DNA of 64,000 nucleotides from Undaria pinnatifida (lineage: Eukaryota; Sar; Phaeophyceae; Laminariales; Alariaceae): positions 10,048,888 to 10,112,887 of the forward strand of contig JABAKD010000007.1 in assembly GCA_012845835.1 (NCBI GenBank), given 5' to 3'. Below the pieces are notes generated by a model that was not told the origin of the DNA, made no database searches, and worked only from the letters and a program-made list of their open reading frames with translations. A program made the position numbers and the translations under genes. Positions 42,213-51,830 of this stretch are shown here, in pieces (position 1 is the first letter of the stretch; every line of letters starts with the position of its first letter).

Positions 42213-42490
42213 AGGCGTGCTACGATAGAGGTATACTTTTTTTTGGCGAAAATGGTTTTTGAATGGCGGGGATCCTTAACCCAAAATCGTCGGAAAAAAA
42301 ATAAATAATAGGCAATTTCGTTTGGCATGATTCTCGTTGTGTACCTAGGACATGGGATTTTGTCATCCGGTTGGTAGCGGCTTTTATTTTGCTCCAAAAT
42401 AAAACATTTTTGGGAGGGGAGAGGTCTTAAGCTCTCCAAATTAAGGAGGACTCAGAAAAAAAAGTGGTGAACCTCTATCTTGGCCCGCGT
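42213..42490. mobile_element. MITE family A, copy 5 (good example)
   Basis: Left AGGCGTGCTACGATAGAGGT, body TTAACCCAAAATCGTCGG, ACATGGGATTTTGTCATCCG and GAGGTCTTAAGCTCTCCAAA, right end GGTGAACCTCTATCTTGGCC. About 278 bp, no coding. Confidence 0.85.
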
Positions 42491-42549
42491 AGCGGGATGA
42501 CTCTGTACCTCCTACTGCAAGCAAGCGAGCGGCCTATCTACACGAGTGC

Positions 42550-42865
42550 GAACTGGTTCTACTCTAGCATCCCCCCCCCAAAAAAAAAACATCGATTTTC
42601 TTTAACCCTAAGTTTCATGGCTGCTCGACACGAGGAAGGACGCTACGACGAGGAAGGATGCTACCAAAAAAAAAGGAAGCTACCAAAAACAAATACCTTC
42701 ATCTATTTTTCGTGTTTGCTAAGGACGACTGTCGAACGATGACGTCGGGGTTGGCAAGGGGCACCATATTTCAGGAGACGTACAGCTGGGGGCTGGCTTC
42801 AAAACCGGCGATTTCATTTTAGAACAGATTGGGGGGGGGGGGAGGGGGCTACCCTAGAACGACTC
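42550..42865. mobile_element. MITE family B, copy 4
   Basis: Left AACTGGTTCTACTCTAGCAT with a C-run, core GTTTCATGGCTGCTCGACAC, right GGGGGCTACCCTAGAACGAC. An internal ~18-bp duplication (GGAAGGA-GCTAC) lengthens it. Confidence 0.78.
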
Positions 42866-42935
42866 TGGCGATGGTGAACAGGTTGGTGTCCCCCTGTCCG
42901 TTGAACCACGCCCCCTTCCGTAGCACTGCTGACTC

Positions 42936-43441
42936 GCGCGCGCTACGATAGAGGCGTTAAGGTATACCATTTTTTTAGCTAAGGTATTTTCTGAACGACG
43001 ATATGCTCCTTAACCCCAAACCTTCGGAAGGTCGGTTCTTGCTCTCTGCAACAAAACTGTTTTTCGTTCTCTTCAAATGGCGGGGCTCCTTGTCCCGAGG
43101 TGGTCGGAAATTGTTTTCACCCTCCTTGTTCTTCGAAAACGTTGTTGTTTTATTGTATGCCCTAGGCCATGGGTTTTGGTCAAATCGGGTTGAACAGTGC
43201 TGCGATAGAAGGTGCACCACTTTTTTCTCTGAGGTCCCTCACTTTCGGAGCTTAAGACTTCTCATGATTCTCGTCGGGAAAAAAACAAAACTGCTGAGCG
43301 GATGAAAATCCCATGGTCCGTAGTTATACGACAAGAATCTTCCATACAAAGTAAAGCTATTTGTCGACGATTTTGGGTTAATAAGGAGCCCCGTCATTCA
43401 AAAACTGGTCCATTTCAGACCCAAAGTGCTACCTCTATCAA
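42936..43441. mobile_element. MITE family A complex, two interleaved copies
   Basis: Opens GCGCGCTACGATAGAGGCG and contains GCTGCGATAGAAGGTGCACC (43,199) as a second start. Ends with the inverted CGACGATTTTGGGTTAATAAGG and GCTACCTCTATCAATT. Looks like a MITE inserted in a MITE. Confidence 0.55.
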
Positions 43442-44224
43442 TTTGGTTGGCTGTGCGGGAAACTTCGCAGCGCTGCAACAGTAGATCATGCAGTAGCTAG
43501 CAGCGCTGAGTAGAAGGGGGTTAGGGTAGAGCAAAAACAGAGTAAATTCATATCTCGCAAGCACAGGCGTCGAAGCTGCCTGTACTGACGGTTTCGCATC
43601 CTCGTAAACCGCCTTTCCGTATGGTACAACACCAAAGTATCATTTTGAGTCGTTCTTGCACTGCATATATCCTGACGGGGTGCACTTTCTGTTTTGCTCC
43701 CAACATGTGATTTGGTCTTGGGATGTAGAGCTCCTCAAGCGGTTAGGAGCCTCGGAAAAGCCAAACGGTGCACCTTTCCCGTAGCCCGTGTCGTTTATTA
43801 TGATACGGTGTAGATCATTCGCCTGATAATCGGGTTCCGTTGCGGTTTCATGATTTTCCCGAATCAGTTCTTGGGTGAACGGAGGCCCTCAACTTAGGAA
43901 GAGCCCCAGAAAACAAAGGGTTTATGTGCCCTCTACCGTATAGCATGCACCTCCACCTGGTACCGGCCGTTTCAGGCTCACCCCTCGCGGCTACGGCGGC
44001 CACGGCTTCGCCCTCGCGTTCTCTGTTCGAGCGATTAGCCCCTTAACCAGCGTGCTTTTGGTTTCCAAGCGTTTGATCGTCAAGGTGATCAACGAAGTCA
44101 CCAAAATGCTTGGAACAGATGACAGTCTACCTCGACGAGACCAAGGGTACGGCATTAGTAGGGAGGATGTTACGACGGTGTTATGATGATGTTATTATGA
44201 TGTTATGATGATGTTATGATATCA
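43442..44224. other. Unassigned sequence
   Basis: Nothing recognised except short GAGCTCCTCAAGCGGTTAGGAG hairpin text (43,730) and a GATGTTATGAT microsatellite-like patch (44,165-44,222). Confidence 0.45.
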
Positions 44225-44924
44225 CCAGGGCTTTTCACGGGTCATGACCCGACCCGCGGGTCGAGTCGAGGGGGTTTCAGAATCTCGCGGGTCGGGTCGG
44301 GTCGGGTCGGGTCAGGTCAAGAGGTTTTGAAAATCTCGCTGGTCGGGTCGGGTCGGGTCAAGAGGTTTTCAAAATCTCGCGGGTCGGGGTCGGGTCGGGT
44401 CAAGAGGCTTCAAAATCTCGCGGGTCGGGTCGGATCGGGTCGGGTCGGGTCGGGTCGGGTCGGGTCGGGTCGGGTCGGGTCGGTTCGGGTCGGGTCGGGT
44501 CGGGTCGGGTCGGGTCAAGAGGTTTCAAAATCTCGCGGGTCAGGCCGGGTCGGCTCAAGAGGTTTTCAATATCTCGCGGGTCGGGTCGGGTCATGACCCG
44601 CAAGATACGGGTCACTTCGCGGGTCAAGCCATAATGAGTCGCGAGTTGTTTTGGGCTGACCCGTGGGTCAAACCAGCGGATCTGGCCCGCGGATCCGCCT
44701 TTTTCAAACTTACAGCTGAGAGTCATTGATGCCGTGCAGGCGCCCCGCGGGTCGGGCCCGCGGGTCCGCAAATCAAATATAAACATTTCCGCTTCCCGCC
44801 TCCCTCGCGCCGACGCTTTGATCATCTGTCATCACAGCGTGCAGAAAAATCACCAGGAAGTACCCCCTAGCTACTCGTACCAAGGCATACAGCAGTGTGA
44901 CGCGAATCCCGTACCTGCTGAAGC

Positions 44925-45170
44925 CGTAACAACAGTAGTAATATTACGGTCATAATACCAGTACGAAATGTGACCAAACGTAAAAAAGCAAGGGAGGACG
45001 GTCGTCGTCGAAGCAGCAGCAGCAGCACTGGCAGCAGCAAGCAGCAGCAGCAGACCCAGGATTCTCGCGGATCGCAGCCCCTGCTGACAGACCCACCGCC
45101 TCAGTTGTGGGCTTGCTGCCGGAGGCGGCCCAGGTAGGCTGCTTGCCGGGGCTGGAGACTGCACAGATAG
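44925..45170. repeat. CAG-rich direct duplication, unit 1
   Basis: Shares with unit 2: CCAATACGAAATGTGACCAA-like text, the CGTCGTCGAAGCAGCAGC run, GATCGCAGCCCCTGCT and TGTGGGCTTGCTGCCGGAGG. About 250 bp. Confidence 0.9.
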
Positions 45171-45177
45171 AAGATGG

Positions 45178-45435
45178 ATACAGCAGTAATAGTAGCTAGC
45201 TTGAGAATTATCATACCAATACGAAATGTGACCAAACGTAAAAAAGCAAGAAGAGCAGTCGTCGTCGAAGCAGCAGCAGCAGCAGCAGCAGGACAGCAGC
45301 AGCACCCTGGCAGCAGCAAGCACCAGCAGCAGACAACGCATCCACGGGGATCGCAGCCCCTGCTAACAAATCCACCGCCCCAGTTGTGGGCTTGCTGCCG
45401 GAGGCGGTACAGCTGGGCTGCTTGCCGGGGCCGGA
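45178..45435. repeat. CAG-rich direct duplication, unit 2
   Basis: Tandem partner of 44,925-45,170 with a different CAG count. Confidence 0.9.
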
Positions 45436-46059
45436 GATTGCACTTATAACTTATAACTAGATCGCTCGTCGGGTCGCTAGTCGGGTCGACCCGGTGATCT
45501 AGCGGTAGGGGCATGCCCATGCATGTGGGGTGCGATTTCTTTCCTATTTTTCGCGCGCACACCACATGACATAGTCATCAGCTGCAAACAATGCCGGTAA
45601 AAAACCCAGAGAACACAACATAGTGGGAAAAGTACGAGGGACCAAGGACCAACCAACCGACCGAGGTATACATGCTTTGACCCGTGACTTTTCGACTTTG
45701 ACCCGTGAGAAATGTCACGGGTCAAGTCGACCTGACCCGCGTGAAACCCGCATCTCGCGGGTCACCCGGGTTGTGGGGGGTCGGGTCGGGTCGGGTCCGG
45801 AGGATTTCAGAATCTCGCGGGTCGGTTCGGATTGGGTCAAGAGGTTTTCAAACTCTCGCGGGTCGGGTCGGGTCGGGTCAGGAGGTTTTCAAAACCTCGC
45901 GGGTCGGGTCGGGTCGGGTCAAGACGTCTCGAAATTCTCGCGGGTCGGGTCGGGTCGGGTCAAGACGTTTCGAAATTCTCACGGGTCGGGTCGGGTCAGC
46001 TGACCCGACCCGACCCGACCCGACCCGCGAGATTTGACCCGACCCGCGAAAAGCCCTGG

Positions 46060-46260
46060 ATAAAACCCCTTTTTCACTGCTGGATTTGAACGACTCGCAC
46101 GGGTGACGCCGTACCTCACAGACGAAATACCTTAGCCCATCTTCTTGGCGCAGCTTAGCTAACCGTTTTATGGCGTACTTTCATATCGCCAACTTAAAAC
46201 AGCACGAAAGCTTAGGGCCGCACCCAAGGAAGAGGGGGGTCACGCGTGCGAGTGACCCCT
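46060..46260. mobile_element. MITE family E copy
   Basis: CCCCTTTTTCACTGCTGGAT, GACTCGCACGGGTGACGC, GGCGCAGCTTAGCTAACC, ending in GGGTCACGCGTGCGAGTGAC. Confidence 0.65.
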
Positions 46261-46614
46261 AGCAACTGCAAAAAAAGGCCCAAAACAAAAACACTACCAT
46301 AACCACAGTCACGACGCGATCGTGTTCGACTCCAATCGAACGGCCCACACGAAGAAGACACGGGCGCTCTTCCTTCAAGCGCCGACGCTAGCGTGTTCTC
46401 AAGCTCCCTCCACCCAAAATATCTCCCAGATGCCGCGAACGCTGATGATTAGGGCCGCTTCCTTGCGCCCAGGGGTCCGCGCTTGAAGGCGTATGAAGTG
46501 TCACCTTTGATCAAACCTCCCATGGTCCGTGACCTGAGACAACTTCGGGTCCTGGCGGGAGATTTGGCGTAGTACCGCCAACTCCTCCGCGACATGGCTA
46601 CGCGGAGCCACCAG

Positions 46615-48140
46615 GCCACCTCCCCTCTCAAAGAAGGATGTTGATCTTACTTTTGCGCTCTCCGTCGAAGCTGTTGTGCACGGATTCGCCTATTTCTCCG
46701 CCCCACCCATCTTGACCTTCCCCGACTAGAACTCCGTCGCCGACGGCGGTCGTCCGTGCCGGCAATACTGCGACACCAGCACCAATGTAGCGTACTGCGC
46801 TTGAGCCGGAGAAACCAAACGGCTTCGTGAGACCTGTATCGCATATTCTAGTCTTGCTACCCTCGACGCGGAGGGCCACTGGAATCTACCCGATTTGAGA
46901 GCAGGCAACATGCACTGGGCCATCGAGGGTCTTCGAGGCTGCCGTTGGGAAACAACTTTCCGAGTGCTTTCAGGTAACACGCCGCATGAGAACGTTGCCA
47001 ATTTTTGGGGACACAGCGCGCGCGTCCATCGGTGGCTGTAGCACCTCACCGCGATCGACTTCTCACTCGAGTACCATAAGGGAAGCGCCAACGGTGAAGG
47101 CCAGATTTCCTGTGTCGCCCTCCGCAGCCTGCCACGGCGCACGACCGAAATAGGTCTAGCAGATTCATTCCCCGCCGAAGATGATGACGATATCTACGGG
47201 ATTTCGCTCTTGTTCCTCGTCGACCCCTCGCATCGTCATGGCTAGACTGATACCTCGCTCCGATGGGGTCGTGTTTGCTGGGGTCCCGCTCGCCTCTTTT
47301 GTTTCCGTTATTTTACCTTACACCGGCCACGTACACGGCTTGATGGCTTTTCTGCTCCGCTTTGAGACTCGTCGCGCGCGTTTCTTCCTCCATCACCCCC
47401 GGTGACCACCGTCCCGGCCGCGGAGCATTTTTTCGCCGCCGAACCCGCCTTCGCTTCGGCTTTTTGCTGGACCTTCTGAGCTGTACGGGTTCCGCAGAAC
47501 CTACCGTGCCTGCGACCAATGTTTCCCAGCTTGCTCGTTCGCCAGCAAAGCTCTCCGCAGGGAGATTTGACTCCGTCGCGATCACTGGTCTGGCCGCGTC
47601 CAAATCTCGTCCACCTGACCCTCCGGCGCTTCTGAATACCGTGGCACTGCCACCTTCGGGTTGATTCCCATGTGAACGTGCCGGTGAACTCACGTAACTG
47701 CAGGCACTGCACCAACATGGCATCATGCTCGGTGGGTCCTCTCGTGCACCTGGTAGGCGGATCGGTACCCCTCCGCGAGCCGCACGGCCGCGACCGCATA
47801 CGGCTACCGTAACGGCCCCTGCTCCCTGCCTACTCGCCTGACCCGACGGCACCAACTCCGTCTGATCGCGACTCCGCCTTCGTGGCTTGCACCCCCGCCT
47901 AGCATCCCTTCCTCTTCATCGGCGGACTTGGATGCGCCCGGTTCTCCTGCCGAACTCCGGAATGATAATTTCGCCGCGAAATACGGGTAGGCTGATTAGA
48001 GGCGGGCGTCAAAGGTCGATTCTACGTGCGAAATCGCCATGCGATATTTCCTGCTGCGTCGGCTGCTGGCCCTGCCCGCCGACGAGCAACGCGCTTCCCC
48101 TCTCTCCAGCGCCCGTGGTCGTCATAGGTTGTTGAGGAGC
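46615..48140 (+). pseudogene. Ty3/gypsy Pol remnant: RNase H and downstream region
   Basis: Translates across several frames and stops into the C-terminal RT and RNase H of a chromovirus-like gypsy polyprotein. In order: AVVHGFAYFSAPPILTFPD (RT end to RNase H start), YCDTST with a catalytic Asp, then in another frame ATLDAEGHWNLPDLRAGNMH and GCRWETTFRVLSGNTPHENV, the Trp-rich TTDH-like segment, VHRWL-HLTAIDFSLEYHKG and the basic end LRSLPRRTTEI. The region to ~48,140 is Pro/Ala/Arg-rich and matches the spacer this lineage has between RNase H and integrase. No integrase follows: the next sequence at 48,162 is a MITE. Stops near 46,725, 46,804 and 47,040 and multiple frame changes show it is dead. 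Confidence 0.85.
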
Positions 48141-48161
48141 TTCCTAGCAAGGGCCGTCTCT

Positions 48162-48545
48162 GACTGATTCTACGATAGTCCCCCCCAAAACCAGCGATTT
48201 CTTCAACAGATGTTTCATGGCTGCTCGACACAAGGAAGGGGGCTATTAGCAAAAGGTTTCCATATACCTATTTCGCGTGCAATGGTTCATCGAACGATGA
48301 CGTCGGCGTTTCAAGGGACACCGTATTTCAGGAGAGTATCTGACTGATTCTACGATAGCCCCCCCCAAAACCAGCGATTTCTTCAACGGACGTTTCATGG
48401 CTGCTCGACACGAGGAAGGAGGCTATTAGCAAAAGGTTTCCATATACTTATTTTGCGTGCGATGGTTCATCGAACGATGACGTCGGCGTTTCAAGGGACA
48501 CCGTATTTCAGGAGATACGACCGGGAGTTGGCTTCAAAACCGGCA
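48162..48545. mobile_element. MITE family B, copy 5, tandemly duplicated
   Basis: Two nearly identical 180-bp units start at 48,162 and 48,342 (CTGACTGATTCTACGATAG). Each has GTTTCATGGCTGCTCGACAC, GCAAAAGGTTTCCATATAC and GATGACGTCGGCGTTTCAAG. Only the second continues into GACCGGGAGTTGGCTTCAAA. Confidence 0.88.
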
Positions 48546-48735
48546 CGGCACTACCGACGGACAGCGTGCTATGACACGGGCGGGTCTTTTGAGCCAACGC
48601 GGAGGAGTTATCATATGCTTGCTCAACATCGTTGCGGTTTACTGCATTATGTTCGTTTTTTAATTCAGCAAAAGAAAACTTTTCGTCCCGCATGATTGTT
48701 CTGCTTTTTTGCTACCATAGGTCGCATTCATTGGT

Positions 48736-48860
48736 GAAGACGCGTGCTTCGTACGATAGAGGTATCACTCATAATTTTCCATTTTTTTTTATTTCTGAAT
48801 GCCGGGGTTCCTTAACCCCTTTTAGAGCCCCCCCTCCCCCCCAAAAAAAATAATCCCTCC
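48736..48860. mobile_element. MITE family A, partial
   Basis: GACGCGTGCTTCGTACGATAG and AATGCCGGGGTTCCTTAACC; truncated in a C/A-rich run. Confidence 0.6.
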
Positions 48861-48980
48861 CTATACTAAAATTCAAGTAAATTTCCAGCGGTGAGGGCGT
48901 TAACGACCCAAAAAATCGTCGGAATGTGAATGTAATTCTTGCTTTTGGAAATATGAATTTTTGGTATACCTAGATTCCCG

Positions 48981-49256
48981 ACGCTCGCTAGGATAGAGGC
49001 AAGAGAACTTTTCGTCTGAAATGGTTTTTCGAATGACGGGGCTCCTTATCCCCACAAAATCGTCGGAAATCAATTTTTTTTTTTTTTGCATGGGTTCTCG
49101 TGGTATACCCATCTCTAGGCCATGGGGTGTTTCATCAAATATCAGCTATGTTTTCCTCTATACCAATCAGTTTTTTGGATGAAGGTCTTAACGCTCCCAA
49201 AGTGAGGGGTAGTATTGAGAAAAAAAAGTGGTGCACCTCTGTCGTAGCGCGCGTCG
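48981..49256. mobile_element. MITE family A, copy 6 (good example)
   Basis: Left ACGCTCGCTAGGATAGAGGC, body GACGGGGCTCCTTATCCCC and AGGCCATGGGGTGTTTCATC, right TGCACCTCTGTCGTAGCGCG. Confidence 0.82.
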
Positions 49257-49294
49257 GCCATGCAGTCAGGCCATGGGTTTGCTTCGTCTTAATA

Positions 49295-49545
49295 GTCATC
49301 CCACGGTAGGGGTTGCAGTTGTATGATTGGGCCAAAACGTCCCTGGGTGATTAAGCTCCTCATGTGAGGAACTGCCGCTCAATGAAGTAATTTCACTAGT
49401 ACCTCTTTCTTTAGGACTAAGGGGCATAAAAGCTTGGTCGAGTTTTGCGAACGAATGCCTTCGATTTCCTTTTTCGAGTGTGATTTTGAGTTCCTCATGT
49501 GAAGAGCTCAGGGACTGATGCTGGAACCCCACCGTGGGATGGCTC
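49295..49545. mobile_element. MITE family H, copy 7 (good example)
   Basis: Left ATCCCACGGTAGGGGTTGCA, right ACCCCACCGTGGGATG. Internal hairpins GAGCTCCTCATGTGAGGAAC and GAGTTCCTCATGTGAAGAGC. Reverse-oriented relative to copies 1 and 4. Confidence 0.88.
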
Positions 49546-49559
49546 TCAAGGGTTGCACG

Positions 49560-49800
49560 TTTAGTTTACTGCCAAAAACAAACTTGAGGAAGCCATACAG
49601 AGCTACTTGAACAAAGAGCTACCGTACCCCGTGGGTCTGAAGCATACCTGGTAAGGAGTTTTCATGGAGGGGCCTGAGAAAAAAATAGGTGAGCCATGCA
49701 GAGCTACTCAAACGAAGAGCCCCAGAACGAAAAGGTTGCACCGCTACCATAGCGCGCGGGTCCGAAGCATACCTGGTAAGGCGTTTCCACCAAGCGGAAC
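49560..49800. repeat. Local duplication around CATACCTGGTAAGG
   Basis: CAGAGCTACTTGAACAAAGAGC and CAGAGCTACTCAAACGAAGAG, each followed by a CGTGGGTCTGAAGCATACC-like block and CTGGTAAGG. The second carries a MITE A end between the two blocks. Confidence 0.65.
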
Positions 49801-50655
49801 ACTCACGTCAAGCTGGACCCGCCGTGCATGCGCACTAGCTAATTGGACCTGCAGGCATCAAGAGCCCCGTTGCGTTCTTCCGTGGAAATCGTGTACCGCG
49901 CCAGAAAGAGGAAGCTTCATCGGCCCCGGGTCATCCAGAAAACACGCTAAAAATTATCCCTTTCGTATCATAGATGTACTAGCGCCGATGTTGGTAAGTG
50001 AGTGTTCCGCCACGGCTCCGCCGGATCGATATATACGTTTCTCACTTATTTCGGTGGGAGATTTCTCGCAGGATATCTAACTGCTGTTTTTTTTTCTGAT
50101 TTTTGGGATCGGATTTGGGACTGTGCTATGCTTTTTGTTTGCCCTGCCGACTCCTCGCGCTCAGAACCGCGGGCGACCCGGGGAATCTTAGCGCTAATAT
50201 GGCGGGCACGGGATCGTGTTTTTACGCTATTTTTCTCTTGCGTCACTCCCGTCCTGCCTACCCCCTCCCCACACACTCAGAGCCGAAGACCGACATGGGT
50301 AGTCTAGGCACGGGACTGCGTTTTTCACGATGATCCTAATTTTTGCCATTCATATCCTGCTGACTTCCCTCCCCCGCTCAGATACGAAAGGGATGCGTGG
50401 TCAATAACCAAATGCTTAAGGCAAGCAACGAATGAGAGCGCCCCCCCCCCCCACCCCACCCCCCGCTCAGAGCGGAGGGGCGATGTGGGCAATCTTGCCG
50501 CTCATATTTGACACGGGATCGTTTTCTCGTTTCATTTCCTCTTTCGCCTTACCGACCCCGTCCCGCTTAGAGCCTTGAGTGGCTTATCGAGCCTGGCTGC
50601 AAATATTGTAGCACAGGAGTGCGTAGTTGTCGCGTTCTAACTTTTTCAGCGCTAC
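49801..50655. other. Unassigned sequence
   Basis: Poly-C at about 50,441-50,464. No gene recognised; loosely repeated CGCTCAGAGC and GGGATCG text occurs four times between 50,150 and 50,570. Confidence 0.4.
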
Positions 50656-50945
50656 ATTACCCCCGAGTGGCCACACCAGAAAACGAAGTAACTCATTGTC
50701 GCTGTCATCCATAAACAAGAAAGTAGGCACAGGGTGCCGAAGTTCGTCTTGCGAGCGGTTTTTGGAAGGATGCAGCTCACCCTTCATGCGACTCGCCGAA
50801 CACTTCACGGTGCTTTCGCGCTTGGTGCAAGCAACGTCTGCCTGGTGGGTGATAACCCGACGTGCTCCTTCCCGGCATAGTAGGGATGCGAGGGTCTATG
50901 ACCATACGACTACGACCGAGTGCACCCCGCCCCCGCCCCCCGAGG
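50656..50945. repeat. Direct repeat R3, copy a
   Basis: About 280 bp matching 51,236-51,505: GAGTGGCCACACCAGAAAAC, AAGAAAGTAGGCAC, CGACTCGCCGAACAC, TCGCGCTTGGTGCAAGCAA and CCCGGCATAGTAGGGATG. Confidence 0.9.
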
Positions 50946-51235
50946 AAGATATATATATGATAGTTGGCCTCAGTTGGCACCGACGCTGTGAAACATTATA
51001 TGTATATTGGGGTTGGCGTTGGTTGGCAACGACGCAAGTAAAGCATGCCAATCACTGCGTGAGCTAGACAACCAGGGTGCTGTTTTTTTTTTGTGGCTAC
51101 CATGATAGTTGTTGAGTTACATCATATTGTGCGGAGTGGAGAACCGTCACTCCACACAAGGGGAATGATCTCATCACGTAGTGTGAAAGGGTGTGACACC
51201 CACGAGGCAGTTTCATAGTATTACCCATTGCTGTC

Positions 51236-51505
51236 TCTGGAGTGGCCACACCAGAAAACGACGAAATTCATTTGCGCTGTCATCCATATGCAAGAAAGTA
51301 GGCACAACTGCCGAAGTCCGTCTCACGCGCGGTGTTTGGAAGGATGCGGTTAACCTTCATGCAACTCGCCGAACACCTCACGGCGATTCGCGCTTGGTGC
51401 AAGCAATGTCTGCCTTGTTGGTGAAAACGCGACGTGCTCCGCCCCGGCATAGTAGGGATGACTACGGCTATGCACAAACTGAGTACACCCCCCCCCTCCC
51501 CCGCC
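51236..51505. repeat. Direct repeat R3, copy b
   Basis: Second copy, about 580 bp downstream, same orientation. Frames shared between the two copies are broken by indels. Confidence 0.9.
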
Positions 51506-51759
51506 CTTCTCCCTCGCTGAGGATGCGGTGCTAGCGCGGTTTTCTTAGTTTGGTCGATACATTATCGCCCCCCCCCCCCCCCCCCCATTGCTGGTGATGT
51601 GGCGGCGGTTTTCGGCGCTTGGCGTTTTTCCGATATCTTCCGGCTAGGCTTCCTTCGTTTTCCATTTTTGTTAACAATTCGTCACTACTCCATAGTTACG
51701 CGGTTTAGACGTGTGCGAGTGGGTACGCGGAGCCGCATGTGCGACTCATGTTCTGGTCG
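51506..51759. other. Unassigned; poly-C
   Basis: 18-bp poly-C at 51,569-51,586. No gene. Confidence 0.5.
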
Positions 51760-51830
51760 GTGGAACAAGTGCTTTCCCGAGTCTCCCAACTTTTTTGCAT
51801 GTAGGCTTCATCAGGGTGAGCTAGTGTTAT
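51760..51830 (+). repeat. Dispersed repeat R7, copy a
   Basis: ACAAGTGCTTTCCCGAGTC ... CATCAGGGTGAGCTAGTGTT. Related to 59,927-60,003 (plus) and 53,905-54,003 (minus). Confidence 0.6.

Larger units (their letters stand above)
44225..46059. mobile_element. GGGTC element with terminal inverted repeats
   Basis: 1,835 bp. Left end CCAGGGCTTTTCACGGGTCA; the right end read inverted is CCAGGGCTTTTCGCGGGTCG (18 of 20 identical). Inside: (GGGTC)n blocks punctuated by CAAGAGGTTTTCAAAATCTC, a GGATCCGC-rich patch, a duplicated CAG-rich segment, more GGGTC, and a polarity switch at GGGTCAGCTGACCC (45,993-46,006) near the right end. No target duplication identified and no transposase. Other arrays in the window share the edge motif. 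Confidence 0.6.

Noticed and set aside
44221-46060. CRISPR-like array
   Set aside because: The repeats are a continuous pentanucleotide without unique spacers of constant length, and the context is eukaryotic.
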